DNA of 8,006 nucleotides, from positions 1 through 8,006 of the forward strand of contig JAJRYU010000701.1 in NCBI GenBank assembly GCA_024275615.1, in the 5' to 3' direction. Under the pieces are notes generated by a model. The model saw only the letters and a list, made by a program, of their open reading frames with translations, did not search any database and had not been told where the DNA came from. This DNA comes from Planctomycetota bacterium (GTDB lineage: Bacteria > Planctomycetota > GCA-002687715 > DRQF01). Below are positions 1 to 6,346 of the stretch, piece by piece; the first letter of the stretch is position 1, and each line of letters begins with the position of its first letter. A program made the position numbers and the translations under genes.

Positions 1-891
1 GAACTCGCCTTCGCTTTCGGCACGCTCCTCGGCTCCGTGGAGCTCGTAGCGGAGTACCCCGTGGGGCGGCAGCACGAGTGTCACGGTCGCCAATCGTGGC
101 GACTCAGGGTCGAGAGCTTTCTCGACGGGGACCCTAAACACGCCCTGGATTGCCACTCCTTGAAATGCGTAACTGAAGCCCCTGTTCCCCGGCGGCATTG
201 TGAGGGTAGCGACTCCCACGTCCGACGACGTTCGTGTCTGGAAGAGCTCCTGGGTCTCGAAGCCCCCGCCGGTCCACCTCCAGGTTCGCCTCCAGCAAAC
301 AGGGACGCCGGGGACGGACACGCCCAGCTCATCGACGACGCGAACACGAACCTGGAGTGCTGGTTCGAGGGAAATGGTGACCTTGTCTTGCCCAGGTTCG
401 ATCACGGATATTCCCCAGAATCCTGGCGCGGTAATGACGACGCCTCGTCGCCAGGAAGAAAGGGGGAAAGTTACGCGTCCTTCCTCGTCCGTGACACTGC
501 AGATGCTGCGCTTGCGGACGGCGTCGAATTCATAGCGAGAACGAAGTTTGCTAAGAGTGCGTTCCCCTGCTCGATTGCAATGAACAAGAGCGTTTGGAAC
601 CGGCGTTTGTTCTGGTCCCATGATAACTCGAACAAGGAGCGCCTCGCCTGCGGCGTCGTCTGAAGGCTGGCGTGTTTCCGGTGTAGAAGAGTTGGGGTGC
701 CCAGTAATCTCAAACTCGTCGGCATGTCGCCGGGGTAGACCAGTCCTCCCCGCTTCCCGGTCCTGTAATCCGTTGGGGCTACTTGAGGACAACTGCCCAC
801 CATCGTCAGCATCGGCGAACAGAATAAGAACCGTGATGCCCGTGCCAAGTGCCAGTAGGAGTAAGGCCCAGATCGTTGCGCTGTTCTTCAT
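1..891 (-). CDS. Exported protein with carboxypeptidase-regulatory/Ig-like beta-sandwich repeats (partial, C-terminus outside window)
   Basis: An uninterrupted minus-strand frame runs from the ATG at 889-891 to the left edge (297 codons, no stop), so the C-terminus is missing. A strong Shine-Dalgarno (GGAGGA) lies 7 nt before the ATG and supports this start. Residues 7-26 are a hydrophobic stretch after MKNSAT, and an A-D-A motif at 26-28 could be a signal-peptidase site; otherwise the segment is a membrane anchor. Residues 29-80 are polar, low-complexity linker. Residues about 84-177 and 178-276 look like two successive beta-sandwich modules of the carboxypeptidase-regulatory/Ig-like kind: each begins with a V-R-V strand, has a P-V-P-N-A or V-P-G-V-P turn, and contains a T/S-D-E/V-G-x-V/A segment. 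A third module may start near 277. Such proteins are usually cell-surface or periplasmic. The substrate and function are unknown, and the domain call rests on pattern only. Confidence 0.75.
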   Translation of the reverse strand, partial: MKNSATIWALLLLALGTGITVLILFADADDGGQLSSSSPNGLQDREAGRTGLPRRHADEFEITGHPNSSTPETRQPSDDAAGEALLVRVIMGPEQTPVPNALVHCNRAGERTLSKLRSRYEFDAVRKRSICSVTDEEGRVTFPLSSWRRGVVITAPGFWGISVIEPGQDKVTISLEPALQVRVRVVDELGVSVPGVPVCWRRTWRWTGGGFETQELFQTRTSSDVGVATLTMPPGNRGFSYAFQGVAIQGVFRVPVEKALDPESPRLATVTLVLPPHGVLRYELHGAEERAESEGEF

Positions 892-898
892 TCTGACG

Positions 899-904
899 TC
901 CTCC
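899..904 (-). promoter_or_regulatory. Shine-Dalgarno of the exported repeat protein
   Basis: TCCTCC on the plus strand reads GGAGGA on the minus strand, 7 nt before the ATG at 889-891. It is among the best ribosome binding sites in the window and fixes the start of the left-edge gene. No convincing -35/-10 pair was found upstream of it. Confidence 0.7.
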
Positions 905-1313
905 AAACAGCTCTGACAATGACTCGATCCGCCGCTAAACTGTGCTTTCCAGAAACCAAATCCGTTCAAATAAACCGCGTTTCGACCTTGCGATTCGATC
1001 ATTCCAATCGTTGGGAGTGGTGTGTCTGTCGTCTTTGCTCATGGGGTTTTTCTAACTCATTGAGGGTAGCATAGACGATGATGAGGCTGACTGTGAGGAT
1101 GAACGAAAAGCAGGTGTCACATTTTCGCTTCTACGGGGAGGCGTGGCACTGGGAATGTGGATGGTTTTCCACATGATCAAAAGCAGAACATCCAACTCGC
1201 GCTATTTGCCATCCTGGGACCATCAAGGGTAAGCGCAGCGCTTGAACGCGTGGTCTCGTGCCACTCACGATCGATGATCGCGCGTGGCTCGTTTTTTGAC
1301 TTCAGAAACCCTG
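905..1313. other. Intergenic region without a convincing gene
   Basis: About 410 bp separate two minus-strand genes. It should hold the promoter of the exported protein, but no clear -35/-10 pair was recognised. On the plus strand there are three inverted repeats: a perfect 7-bp hairpin with a 6-nt loop at 1155-1174, the near-palindrome AAGCGCAGCGCTT at 1231-1243, and the terminator-like hairpin at 1257-1297. A 32-codon plus-strand reading frame at 1078-1176 is the only small ORF worth mentioning. It has just a distant GAGGG upstream and no recognisable family, so it is not called as a gene. Confidence 0.6.
1257..1297 (+). terminator. Plus-strand intrinsic terminator-like hairpin with T6 tail
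   Basis: Arms at 1257-1272 and 1276-1291 pair at 13 of 16 positions around a GAT loop, and the stem abuts six Ts at 1292-1297. This is the form of a rho-independent terminator read on the plus strand. It sits about 17 nt past the stop of the minus-strand methyltransferase gene. On the minus strand the hairpin has As before it and no U-run after it, so it is a poor terminator for that gene. It may end an unrecognised plus-strand transcript from 905-1256 or block antisense reading into the methyltransferase. Stability was judged by eye, and three mismatches weaken the stem. Confidence 0.45.
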
Positions 1314-2084
1314 CTAAGCGTCAGCATGCTTTCTAAGAATGTCGACACGAATGGGTTGGTGAAACTGAACGCCTTTGTCCCCTAGATGGCTCTCGAATTG
1401 CGCTTTGACACGCTCAGTTGTTTCTGAGTCCAACTTGTGATCTGTGTGCGTCACGTTGATAATCTGTTCTTCGAATTCAGCAAAGTCTTTGAATGACAAA
1501 GGCGATAGGTGAAACTCTTCTGACACAAGTTCAAACATGCCGGTCTTAACTGCTGACTTCAGGTTCTTGAATGCCTCACGGCGTACGTGCTCTTCATCGT
1601 GAAAAATACGCAAGACGTCGTTGAAGTCACCTTGAAAAACGGGCTCGGATATATGTGCACACCCGCCTGGCTTGAGAATGCGGTGAACCTCCCTCAAGGC
1701 CTGGCCCATCATATTGATCGGGACGTGGTGAAGCGACTTGAACATCATCACCATGTCGACGGTGCCAGCACTCAGTGGGATACGTTCCGCTCCCGCTAGA
1801 TGGAACTTGACGTTGTCAGTTTCCGGGAGCTCCAAGTTTCTTTCGTGTTGAACACGATCAACCTCGAAGGCCATGATGTTGGCGTCAGGGAATTGGGCGG
1901 CGATAGCCAGAGTCATTTCGGCGTCGCCACAACCCAGCTCCACAACTTTCAATCCCGCCGGCGGTTGAAGCCGGCAAAGGAGCTCGAATGGTGAGCAGAT
2001 CATGTCGATTGCATCTGTCTTAAGAATCAGCGGACTTTCCTCAACAAAATCATCAGTACTATGTCGATCCCGTGGATCCTGCAA
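1314..2084 (-). CDS. Class I SAM-dependent methyltransferase
   Basis: Predicted soluble cytoplasmic enzyme transferring a methyl group from S-adenosylmethionine to an unknown acceptor. With the TTG start chosen here (256 aa) the Rossmann-fold motifs are in order: motif I VELGCGDAE at 48-56, the acidic ribose-binding position at E74 within FEVD, the motif-III-like stretch TVDMVMMFKSLHHV at 108-121, and LKPGG at 137-141. The C-terminal third (about 150-256) is family-specific and probably binds substrate. The frame stays open to 2567, but that extension is antisense to the heme-binding part of the neighbouring peroxidase gene and is very likely not coding. No ATG or GTG lies in frame near 2084; TTG codons at 2082-2084 and 2133-2135 are the candidates and neither has a clear Shine-Dalgarno, so the start is uncertain. 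It is divergent from the peroxidase cluster, so the two promoters must lie close together. Confidence 0.85.
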   Translation of the reverse strand: MQDPRDRHSTDDFVEESPLILKTDAIDMICSPFELLCRLQPPAGLKVVELGCGDAEMTLAIAAQFPDANIMAFEVDRVQHERNLELPETDNVKFHLAGAERIPLSAGTVDMVMMFKSLHHVPINMMGQALREVHRILKPGGCAHISEPVFQGDFNDVLRIFHDEEHVRREAFKNLKSAVKTGMFELVSEEFHLSPLSFKDFAEFEEQIINVTHTDHKLDSETTERVKAQFESHLGDKGVQFHQPIRVDILRKHADA

Positions 2085-2127
2085 AACTGTATCATGTGAA
2101 GCGTAAGACTTCCCAGAGGACCGTAAA

Positions 2128-3231
2128 ATGAACAAATTTTCGCTTGGATTAGGCGTTTTTGTCTTCCTGGGAGTGGGCGTATTCGGCCAGCATGCCCCGG
2201 ATTTGGCGGCAGATTCGCTTCCTGCGGTCCTACCGATTGAACTCCCCGATTTTTTTACCGAAAGGCGCCCAATTTCCGCCAATCGACCCCTTGACGCTGA
2301 TGTCGTGCAATTGGGCCGCCGGCTTTTCTTCGATCCAATCCTTTCGAAAGACAAGTCTGTTGCGTGTGCCAGTTGCCATCGGCCGATGAAGGGGTTTGCA
2401 TCGGCCGAAATTCTTGCTGTCGGAATTGGCGGCAAGATGGGGACGCGGAACACGCCTTCGATCTTTAATCGGGGCTTCGGCGGGCGCAGTTTCTGGGACG
2501 GTAGAGCGGCAACCCTGGAGGAACAGGTGTTGGAGCCCATTAGTAATCCCCTTGAATTGGGGCACACTCTTCCGGGAGCTCTTGCAGCTTTGAAAGCGAC
2601 TCCAGACTACGAAGGGCTGTTTCGCAAGGCGAGAAAGACTGGAATTGAAAGCCAGGCCAGTGCGATATCCAAGGAGAACCTAGCCCATGCCCTGGCTTCA
2701 TTTCTACGTACTCTTGTACTTGGCGACTCTCCAGTCGATCGTTTTCATGGCGGTGATTCTAGCGCCCTCACAACCCTCGAACGACGGGGCCTGTGGGTCT
2801 TTGAAAGTCGAGGAGGCTGTTGGCAGTGCCACACGGGATTCAAATTCTCGGACGAGTCGTTTCACAATACAGGGATTTCCTTCAGCCAAGAACCCATGGA
2901 CCCAGGTCGAGGGGAAATCACTCACGACAAGTCCCAATTGCGTGCCTTCAAGACTCCGTCTCTGCGTGGACTTACCAAGACTGCACCGTACATGCATGAT
3001 GGCAGCAAGAAAACTCTCCTGGAAGTTGTTGAGTTTTACAATCAAGGTGGCAACAAGAATGATCCGTTGCTCGACCGGAGGATCCGTCCGCTTCAACTTG
3101 ATGAGGGCGATGTGAAAGCACTTGTGGCTCTCCTCAAGGCCTTGTCACTCAATAATGTTGATTCCTCTCGAGGAGGTAGGTCGGGGCCACAACGGCGCGA
3201 CAAATTGTCCGAGGCGAATGGAAAGAACTGA
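2128..3231 (+). CDS. Di-heme cytochrome c peroxidase / MauG-family protein
   Basis: Periplasmic c-type di-heme protein of the bacterial cytochrome c peroxidase/MauG superfamily. An AGAGGA ribosome binding site lies 7 nt before the ATG. Residues 1-20 form a signal peptide (MNKF then a Gly/Val/Phe-rich core). Heme-attachment motifs are CASCH at 80-84 and CWQCH at 231-235. The FWDGRA motif at 122-127 puts W123 43 residues after the first heme Cys, where the inter-heme Trp of the Pseudomonas enzyme sits. RNTPSIFN (107-114) and TAPYMHDG (285-292) are further family signatures. Canonical members reduce H2O2 to water with electrons from a small cytochrome or azurin; MauG instead oxidises a partner protein. 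By my alignment the second-heme Met ligand position is Y304 (EFYNQGG), as in MauG, and the loop His ligand of the first heme seems absent. The last 24 residues are a basic, polar tail. First gene of a probable three-gene operon. Confidence 0.9.
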   Translation: MNKFSLGLGVFVFLGVGVFGQHAPDLAADSLPAVLPIELPDFFTERRPISANRPLDADVVQLGRRLFFDPILSKDKSVACASCHRPMKGFASAEILAVGIGGKMGTRNTPSIFNRGFGGRSFWDGRAATLEEQVLEPISNPLELGHTLPGALAALKATPDYEGLFRKARKTGIESQASAISKENLAHALASFLRTLVLGDSPVDRFHGGDSSALTTLERRGLWVFESRGGCWQCHTGFKFSDESFHNTGISFSQEPMDPGRGEITHDKSQLRAFKTPSLRGLTKTAPYMHDGSKKTLLEVVEFYNQGGNKNDPLLDRRIRPLQLDEGDVKALVALLKALSLNNVDSSRGGRSGPQRRDKLSEANGKN

Positions 3232-3297
3232 GCATTCCCGCATTGGGTTCAACCCCCGCTCATCCTAAACTTGTTGACACTGTAAGAGGAGAGTTTC

Positions 3298-3972
3298 ATG
3301 AGTTATGACGCAGATCAAGCTGTTGGCGAAATTGCCACGAAGTATCCCCTAGCGACACGGGTCTTCCATCGCCACGGAATCGATTTTTGTTGTGGCGGCG
3401 GAATCCCGCTCAGGGACGCTTGCAACAAGAGTGCGGTCGATGTCGACAAAATCTTAGCGGAAATCAAACAAGAACTGAGCGATTCAGATTTCCCTGATGA
3501 GCGATGGGACAAGGCCCCATTGCCAGATCTTATTCGCCACATCCTCGTGACATTTCATGAACCTCTAAAAGAAGAGATGCCAAGGCTCATTGAGATGGCC
3601 AAGAAAGTCAACTTGGTTCATGGTGAGAAAGACCCCAAAAGGCTTCATGAGTTATTCAAGGTGGTCAGTTGGTTGTGCGCCGAGTTGGATCAGCATCTTC
3701 TGAAAGAAGAAGAAGTCCTGTTTCCTATGGTCATCGCTGGTGACGGAATGATGGCCGATGGTCCCATCTCCATCATGGAGGATGAACACGTCGCCGCCGG
3801 CGAAGCACTTCGCAAAATCCGTGAGCTGACTCGTGATTTTGAAGTCCCGGCCGAAGCATGCAATACCTGGCGGGCATTGTGGCATGGTTTGGAGGCGCTG
3901 GAGCAAGCCTTACATCAACATATCCATCTTGAGAACAACATCCTCTTTCCCCGCGCGCTTTCAGAGGGGTGA
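3298..3972 (+). CDS. ric: Iron-sulfur cluster repair di-iron protein (YtfE/ScdA/RIC family)
   Basis: Cytoplasmic protein that helps repair Fe-S centres damaged by nitric oxide or oxidants (family knowledge from E. coli YtfE and S. aureus ScdA). The length of 224 aa is close to the 220 of YtfE. The N-terminal ScdA_N/DUF542 domain (about 1-60) carries the FCCGGG motif with C31-C32. The hemerythrin-like domain (about 75-220) retains all six di-iron ligands by alignment to YtfE: H87, H133, E137, H164, H208 and E212, seen in TFHEPL, DQHLLKEEEVLFP, MEDEH and HQHIHLENN. An AGGAG ribosome binding site at 3287-3291 lies 6 nt before the ATG. It is 66 nt after the peroxidase gene and 49 nt before the oxidoreductase gene on the same strand, so co-transcription is plausible. 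In many bacteria it is induced by NsrR-, FNR- or NO-responsive regulators, but no such operator was recognised here. Confidence 0.95.
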   Translation: MSYDADQAVGEIATKYPLATRVFHRHGIDFCCGGGIPLRDACNKSAVDVDKILAEIKQELSDSDFPDERWDKAPLPDLIRHILVTFHEPLKEEMPRLIEMAKKVNLVHGEKDPKRLHELFKVVSWLCAELDQHLLKEEEVLFPMVIAGDGMMADGPISIMEDEHVAAGEALRKIRELTRDFEVPAEACNTWRALWHGLEALEQALHQHIHLENNILFPRALSEG

Positions 3973-4021
3973 CGGGAGTATCCTTTGGCCCGCCTTGTTT
4001 ACGAGATTGTGGTGGTAGAGG

Positions 4022-4624
4022 ATGAGTCAGGAGTCTAAGAAAAGGCGTTATCTCTTGGTGTTTGGCCATGGCCGGTCAGAGGGCTTAGGTTGTGCTCTAA
4101 GAGATGCTGCCATCGCGCAAATCGAAGCTAACGAAGATCTCTGTCGCGTTCATGATCTCCTTTCTGATGGTTTCGATCCGGTCTTACGTCTAGAGTCAGG
4201 GGAACCATTCGCCTTGCCTCCCAAGAAAGAGCAAGACCCTCTTGCTTATCGCTACTGCCAAGATGTTCTGTGGGCGGAGGTTCTCATTTTCTTGCACCCG
4301 GTCTGGTGGTTCAGCGTCCCAGCGATTCTGAAGGGCTGGATCGATCGTATCTTGGTTCAAGGGGTCGCCATCCATCAAGCTGAAGGTGGTTCACCACAAG
4401 GACTATTGGCAAACAAGTCGGCAATCTTGCTGCAAACGTTTGGTACCAACAAGTTGGTTGAGCAAACTGTCTTTCGAAAAATGGCGTTGCAATTCTGGCA
4501 CAAGGCTGTGTTCATGCCGACCGGTATGAAGAACTTTCGAGCCCTCGCCCTTCATAATGTGGAAGGTCTATCACCAAAGGGCTTCGATGATTTTTGCGTT
4601 CGTATGAATCAAGCCCTGTCCTGA
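4022..4624 (+). CDS. NAD(P)H-dependent (quinone) oxidoreductase, flavodoxin-like fold
   Basis: A 200-aa member of the Flavodoxin_2 family (MdaB/KefF/NQO1-like), FMN- or FAD-dependent enzymes that reduce quinones by two electrons in the cytoplasm, avoiding semiquinone radicals; some act as ancillary subunits of K+ efflux systems. The first beta strand is YLLVFGHGRSEG (10-21). The family signature HPVWWFSVPAILKGWIDRIL is at 92-111, and the flavin-binding loop equivalent is LLQTFGTNK at 136-144. An in-frame stop lies immediately upstream of the ATG and the next Met is far too late, so the start is certain, although the ribosome binding site is poor (GGTGG about 5 nt upstream). No K+ efflux partner gene is present, so a quinone or redox-detoxification role fits better. 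It is probably the last gene of the peroxidase cluster and ends 29 nt from the convergent membrane-protein gene. Confidence 0.88.
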   Translation: MSQESKKRRYLLVFGHGRSEGLGCALRDAAIAQIEANEDLCRVHDLLSDGFDPVLRLESGEPFALPPKKEQDPLAYRYCQDVLWAEVLIFLHPVWWFSVPAILKGWIDRILVQGVAIHQAEGGSPQGLLANKSAILLQTFGTNKLVEQTVFRKMALQFWHKAVFMPTGMKNFRALALHNVEGLSPKGFDDFCVRMNQALS

Positions 4625-4634
4625 TGCTTTTGGC

Positions 4635-4658
4635 CATGATCACCAAGCAAAGATCATG
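4635..4658. repeat. 7-bp inverted repeat in the convergent gap
   Basis: CATGATC at 4635-4641 and GATCATG at 4652-4658 are perfect inverted copies around a 10-nt loop. The repeat lies between the convergent oxidoreductase and YjdF-like genes and overlaps the stop codon of the latter. It could be a bidirectional 3'-end hairpin, but neither strand has a proper U-run after it, so terminator function is unproven. Confidence 0.35.
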
Positions 4659-5268
4659 AGACGACTCCAGACAAGCTCCTGTCGTGGACACGTGGCAAAA
4701 TGAGTAGCGCGGAGATCGCCCCAATGAAGGCCAGAAGCATGTCCCATTGAGCGTCCCAAACATCTCCTTGAGTTCCCAAGAAAGCCTCTGCTGATTCTCC
4801 TCCAAGCGCAGCGGACCACCATTCGAAGATTTCATAAGTTGCGCTAAAAGCCAAGCAGAGTGCGACCACAAGGGTGAAGAGCCACTTGCCTCTAGTCAGT
4901 GGACTGGTGCGCAGAAGTACTTCCCGCGCGAGGATGGCAGGGACAAAACCCTGAACGAAATGTCCGAGGCGGTCGTAGTGATTGCGGGCAAGCCCGAGGG
5001 CGTCCTGGAACCAGAATCCGATCGGTACCTCGGCGTAGTTGTATTTGCCGCCGACGATGAGGATAACTGCATGAAAAAACAGCAAGCGATACAAAAGTGG
5101 GCTTAACGGAAATCTCTTGCAAGTGAGAAAGAGCAGAGGGAGTCCCAAAAACACGGGAGCGATTTCCAGCCACCACGTCATCCAGTCGTGGGGATCAAGA
5201 GCCGACCAGGTTAGAGTCACGGTGAGACCGAGAAGCAACAGTTTTCGTTCTGACTTTGTGGATTTCAT
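4654..5268 (-). CDS. yjdF: YjdF-like inner membrane protein (DUF2238)
   Basis: A 204-aa polytopic membrane protein of the DUF2238/YjdF family, whose function is unknown. Hydrophobic segments lie at about 9-23, 33-49, 59-74, 104-118, 129-146 and 176-192, giving roughly five or six helices. Family-typical polar motifs between or at the helices are HYDRLGHFVQGFVP at 97-110, YEIFEWW at 145-151, and FLGTQGDVWDAQWDM at 163-177. The His/Asp and Asp-x-x-Asp residues in them could bind a metal or a polar substrate in the membrane, which is inference only. The start ATG has only a weak upstream GGCGA, so expression may depend on the upstream gene. It follows the PqqB-like lipoprotein gene by 28 nt on the same strand and is probably the last gene of that operon. 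The length is normal for the family. Confidence 0.88.
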   Translation of the reverse strand: MKSTKSERKLLLLGLTVTLTWSALDPHDWMTWWLEIAPVFLGLPLLFLTCKRFPLSPLLYRLLFFHAVILIVGGKYNYAEVPIGFWFQDALGLARNHYDRLGHFVQGFVPAILAREVLLRTSPLTRGKWLFTLVVALCLAFSATYEIFEWWSAALGGESAEAFLGTQGDVWDAQWDMLLAFIGAISALLILPRVHDRSLSGVVS

Positions 5269-5296
5269 GATTCGCCAGTGAATTTCTTACTCTTGT

Positions 5297-6346
5297 CTAC
5301 AAATCGAAGACCATGCCTTTTCTTGCGATGTGCATACCTGCGGACTTCACAGCTTGGTGAGCTGAGCTTCCGTTGATCACGGTGGGGTTCGTGTGATTGA
5401 AATGAGTGAAGTAGATCTTCGTTCGTTGAGACGAATCCAGTTTGGCGAAACGCCTGAGGGATTCGGTAATGAAGGGGTGCGGAATCTCCGCCATCGTTCG
5501 ACCAGGGATCTCACCTTCCGCAAAGAAAGTCCCGTCGATGAGTGCGTAATCGACATTCTTGAGGACATCTTCAATCGCTGTTTTCCATCTGTCCCACTTG
5601 TCGATGTCTGGCAGGTAAAGCAGTGATTTGTCTGGCCCTTTGATGACGAAGGCACAAGTATCACTGAATTCATCACGGTGTGGGACAACGAGGGGTGTCA
5701 CCTTGAGGTCGGCACCCAAGTCGATCGGAGTGTCAGGTTGAAAAGAGCGGATCTGAATTGCATTTGATTCGACCAGGAGGCTCCAGGGCCCGTTGTCGGT
5801 CAAGAACTGCTCCATGGACTTGGTGGCGTAGACCGGTAAGTTGTGTGCACCATACGCCTCTCGTCCCAAGTGCATGAGTCCGGAATAGTGACCCATGTGC
5901 GCATGGGTGAGGAAGACTCCCTCGAACAGCGGCGGCCGAGGGCCGGTTTCTTGGCGAGAAGCAGGGTGACCATGGGCCAGAGCTGTTTGCTCACGAATAT
6001 CTGGGCTGGCGTCAATGAGCCACCTTTTTCCGCTCAGGGGATCAGCAAGAAGCAGAGACGTCACAAAAAGTCGTGCCGTGAGATCTTGCTGAGCGCGGAT
6101 GCAGCACGGTTCTTGGCAGCCAATCTGCGGTAAACCGCCGTCTTGTGCGGTGCCCAGAATCAAGACGTAGGGTCTCTCATGCGGCACCGCCTCCTTCGTT
6201 GATGGCGATTGATCCGTGGATTGACAGCCAGTTCCCAACAGACTCATGAGGCAGCCAGCAAGCGTCATTAGCAGGTGTTGTTTGCTTCTCTTTGCGAATG
6301 TCCTTGGGAACAAGATCGAGCTCCAATGAGTGAGAAGTTGATTCAC
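5297..6346 (-). CDS. PqqB-like metallo-beta-lactamase-fold hydrolase, probable lipoprotein
   Basis: A 349-aa MBL-fold protein resembling PqqB. The GTG start (6344-6346) overlaps the stop of the upstream AroA-AroK gene as GTGA, which suggests translational coupling. Residues 16-41 contain a basic stretch (RTFAKRSK) and a hydrophobic core ending in GTGC (C41); LAGC at 29-32 is a second possible lipobox. The mature domain starts with LILGTAQDGGLPQIGC (62-77) followed by EPCC, a PqqB-like beginning with Cys residues 77, 81 and 82 that may bind structural zinc. Metal-site candidates are THAHMGH (147-153), H223 in VVPHRDE, D247 in LPDID, D271 and H315/H318 in FTHFNH. The canonical HxHxDH Asp is Gly here. 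True PqqB acts in PQQ synthesis, but no other pqq gene is nearby and a lipid-anchored form is atypical, so the substrate is unknown. An internal ATG at 6266-6268 (residue 27) is an alternative start. Confidence 0.85.
   Translation of the reverse strand: MNQLLTHWSSILFPRTFAKRSKQHLLMTLAGCLMSLLGTGCQSTDQSPSTKEAVPHERPYVLILGTAQDGGLPQIGCQEPCCIRAQQDLTARLFVTSLLLADPLSGKRWLIDASPDIREQTALAHGHPASRQETGPRPPLFEGVFLTHAHMGHYSGLMHLGREAYGAHNLPVYATKSMEQFLTDNGPWSLLVESNAIQIRSFQPDTPIDLGADLKVTPLVVPHRDEFSDTCAFVIKGPDKSLLYLPDIDKWDRWKTAIEDVLKNVDYALIDGTFFAEGEIPGRTMAEIPHPFITESLRRFAKLDSSQRTKIYFTHFNHTNPTVINGSSAHQAVKSAGMHIARKGMVFDL

Noticed and set aside
37..663. 208-codon plus-strand ORF
   Set aside because: It is antisense to the exported repeat protein, which has a strong Shine-Dalgarno, a hydrophobic N-terminus and domain-like patterns; the plus-strand translation resembles no family I know.
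1078..1176. 32-codon plus-strand ORF as a gene
   Set aside because: Only a distant GAGGG upstream, no family resemblance and no conservation data; kept only as part of the intergenic finding.
2061..2127. FNR/DNR/NsrR-type operator upstream of the peroxidase cluster
   Set aside because: No TTGAT-N4-ATCAA-like or long AT-rich palindrome could be found; the GATC-containing repeats present are too short.
2085..2567. Extension of the methyltransferase frame to a 417-residue protein
   Set aside because: It runs antisense through the signal peptide and first heme motif of the peroxidase gene, is low in methyltransferase character and rich in Ser/Pro/Arg, and is typical of a shadow frame.
3229..3262. 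Inverted repeat TGAGC...GCTCA after the peroxidase gene as a terminator
   Set aside because: The stem is short, the loop is long, and no T-run follows; it does not argue against read-through into the next gene.
3274..3308. TTGACA as a -35 box for the Fe-S repair gene
   Set aside because: The matching -10 position falls on or inside the start of the coding region and no good hexamer exists at 16-18 bp spacing.
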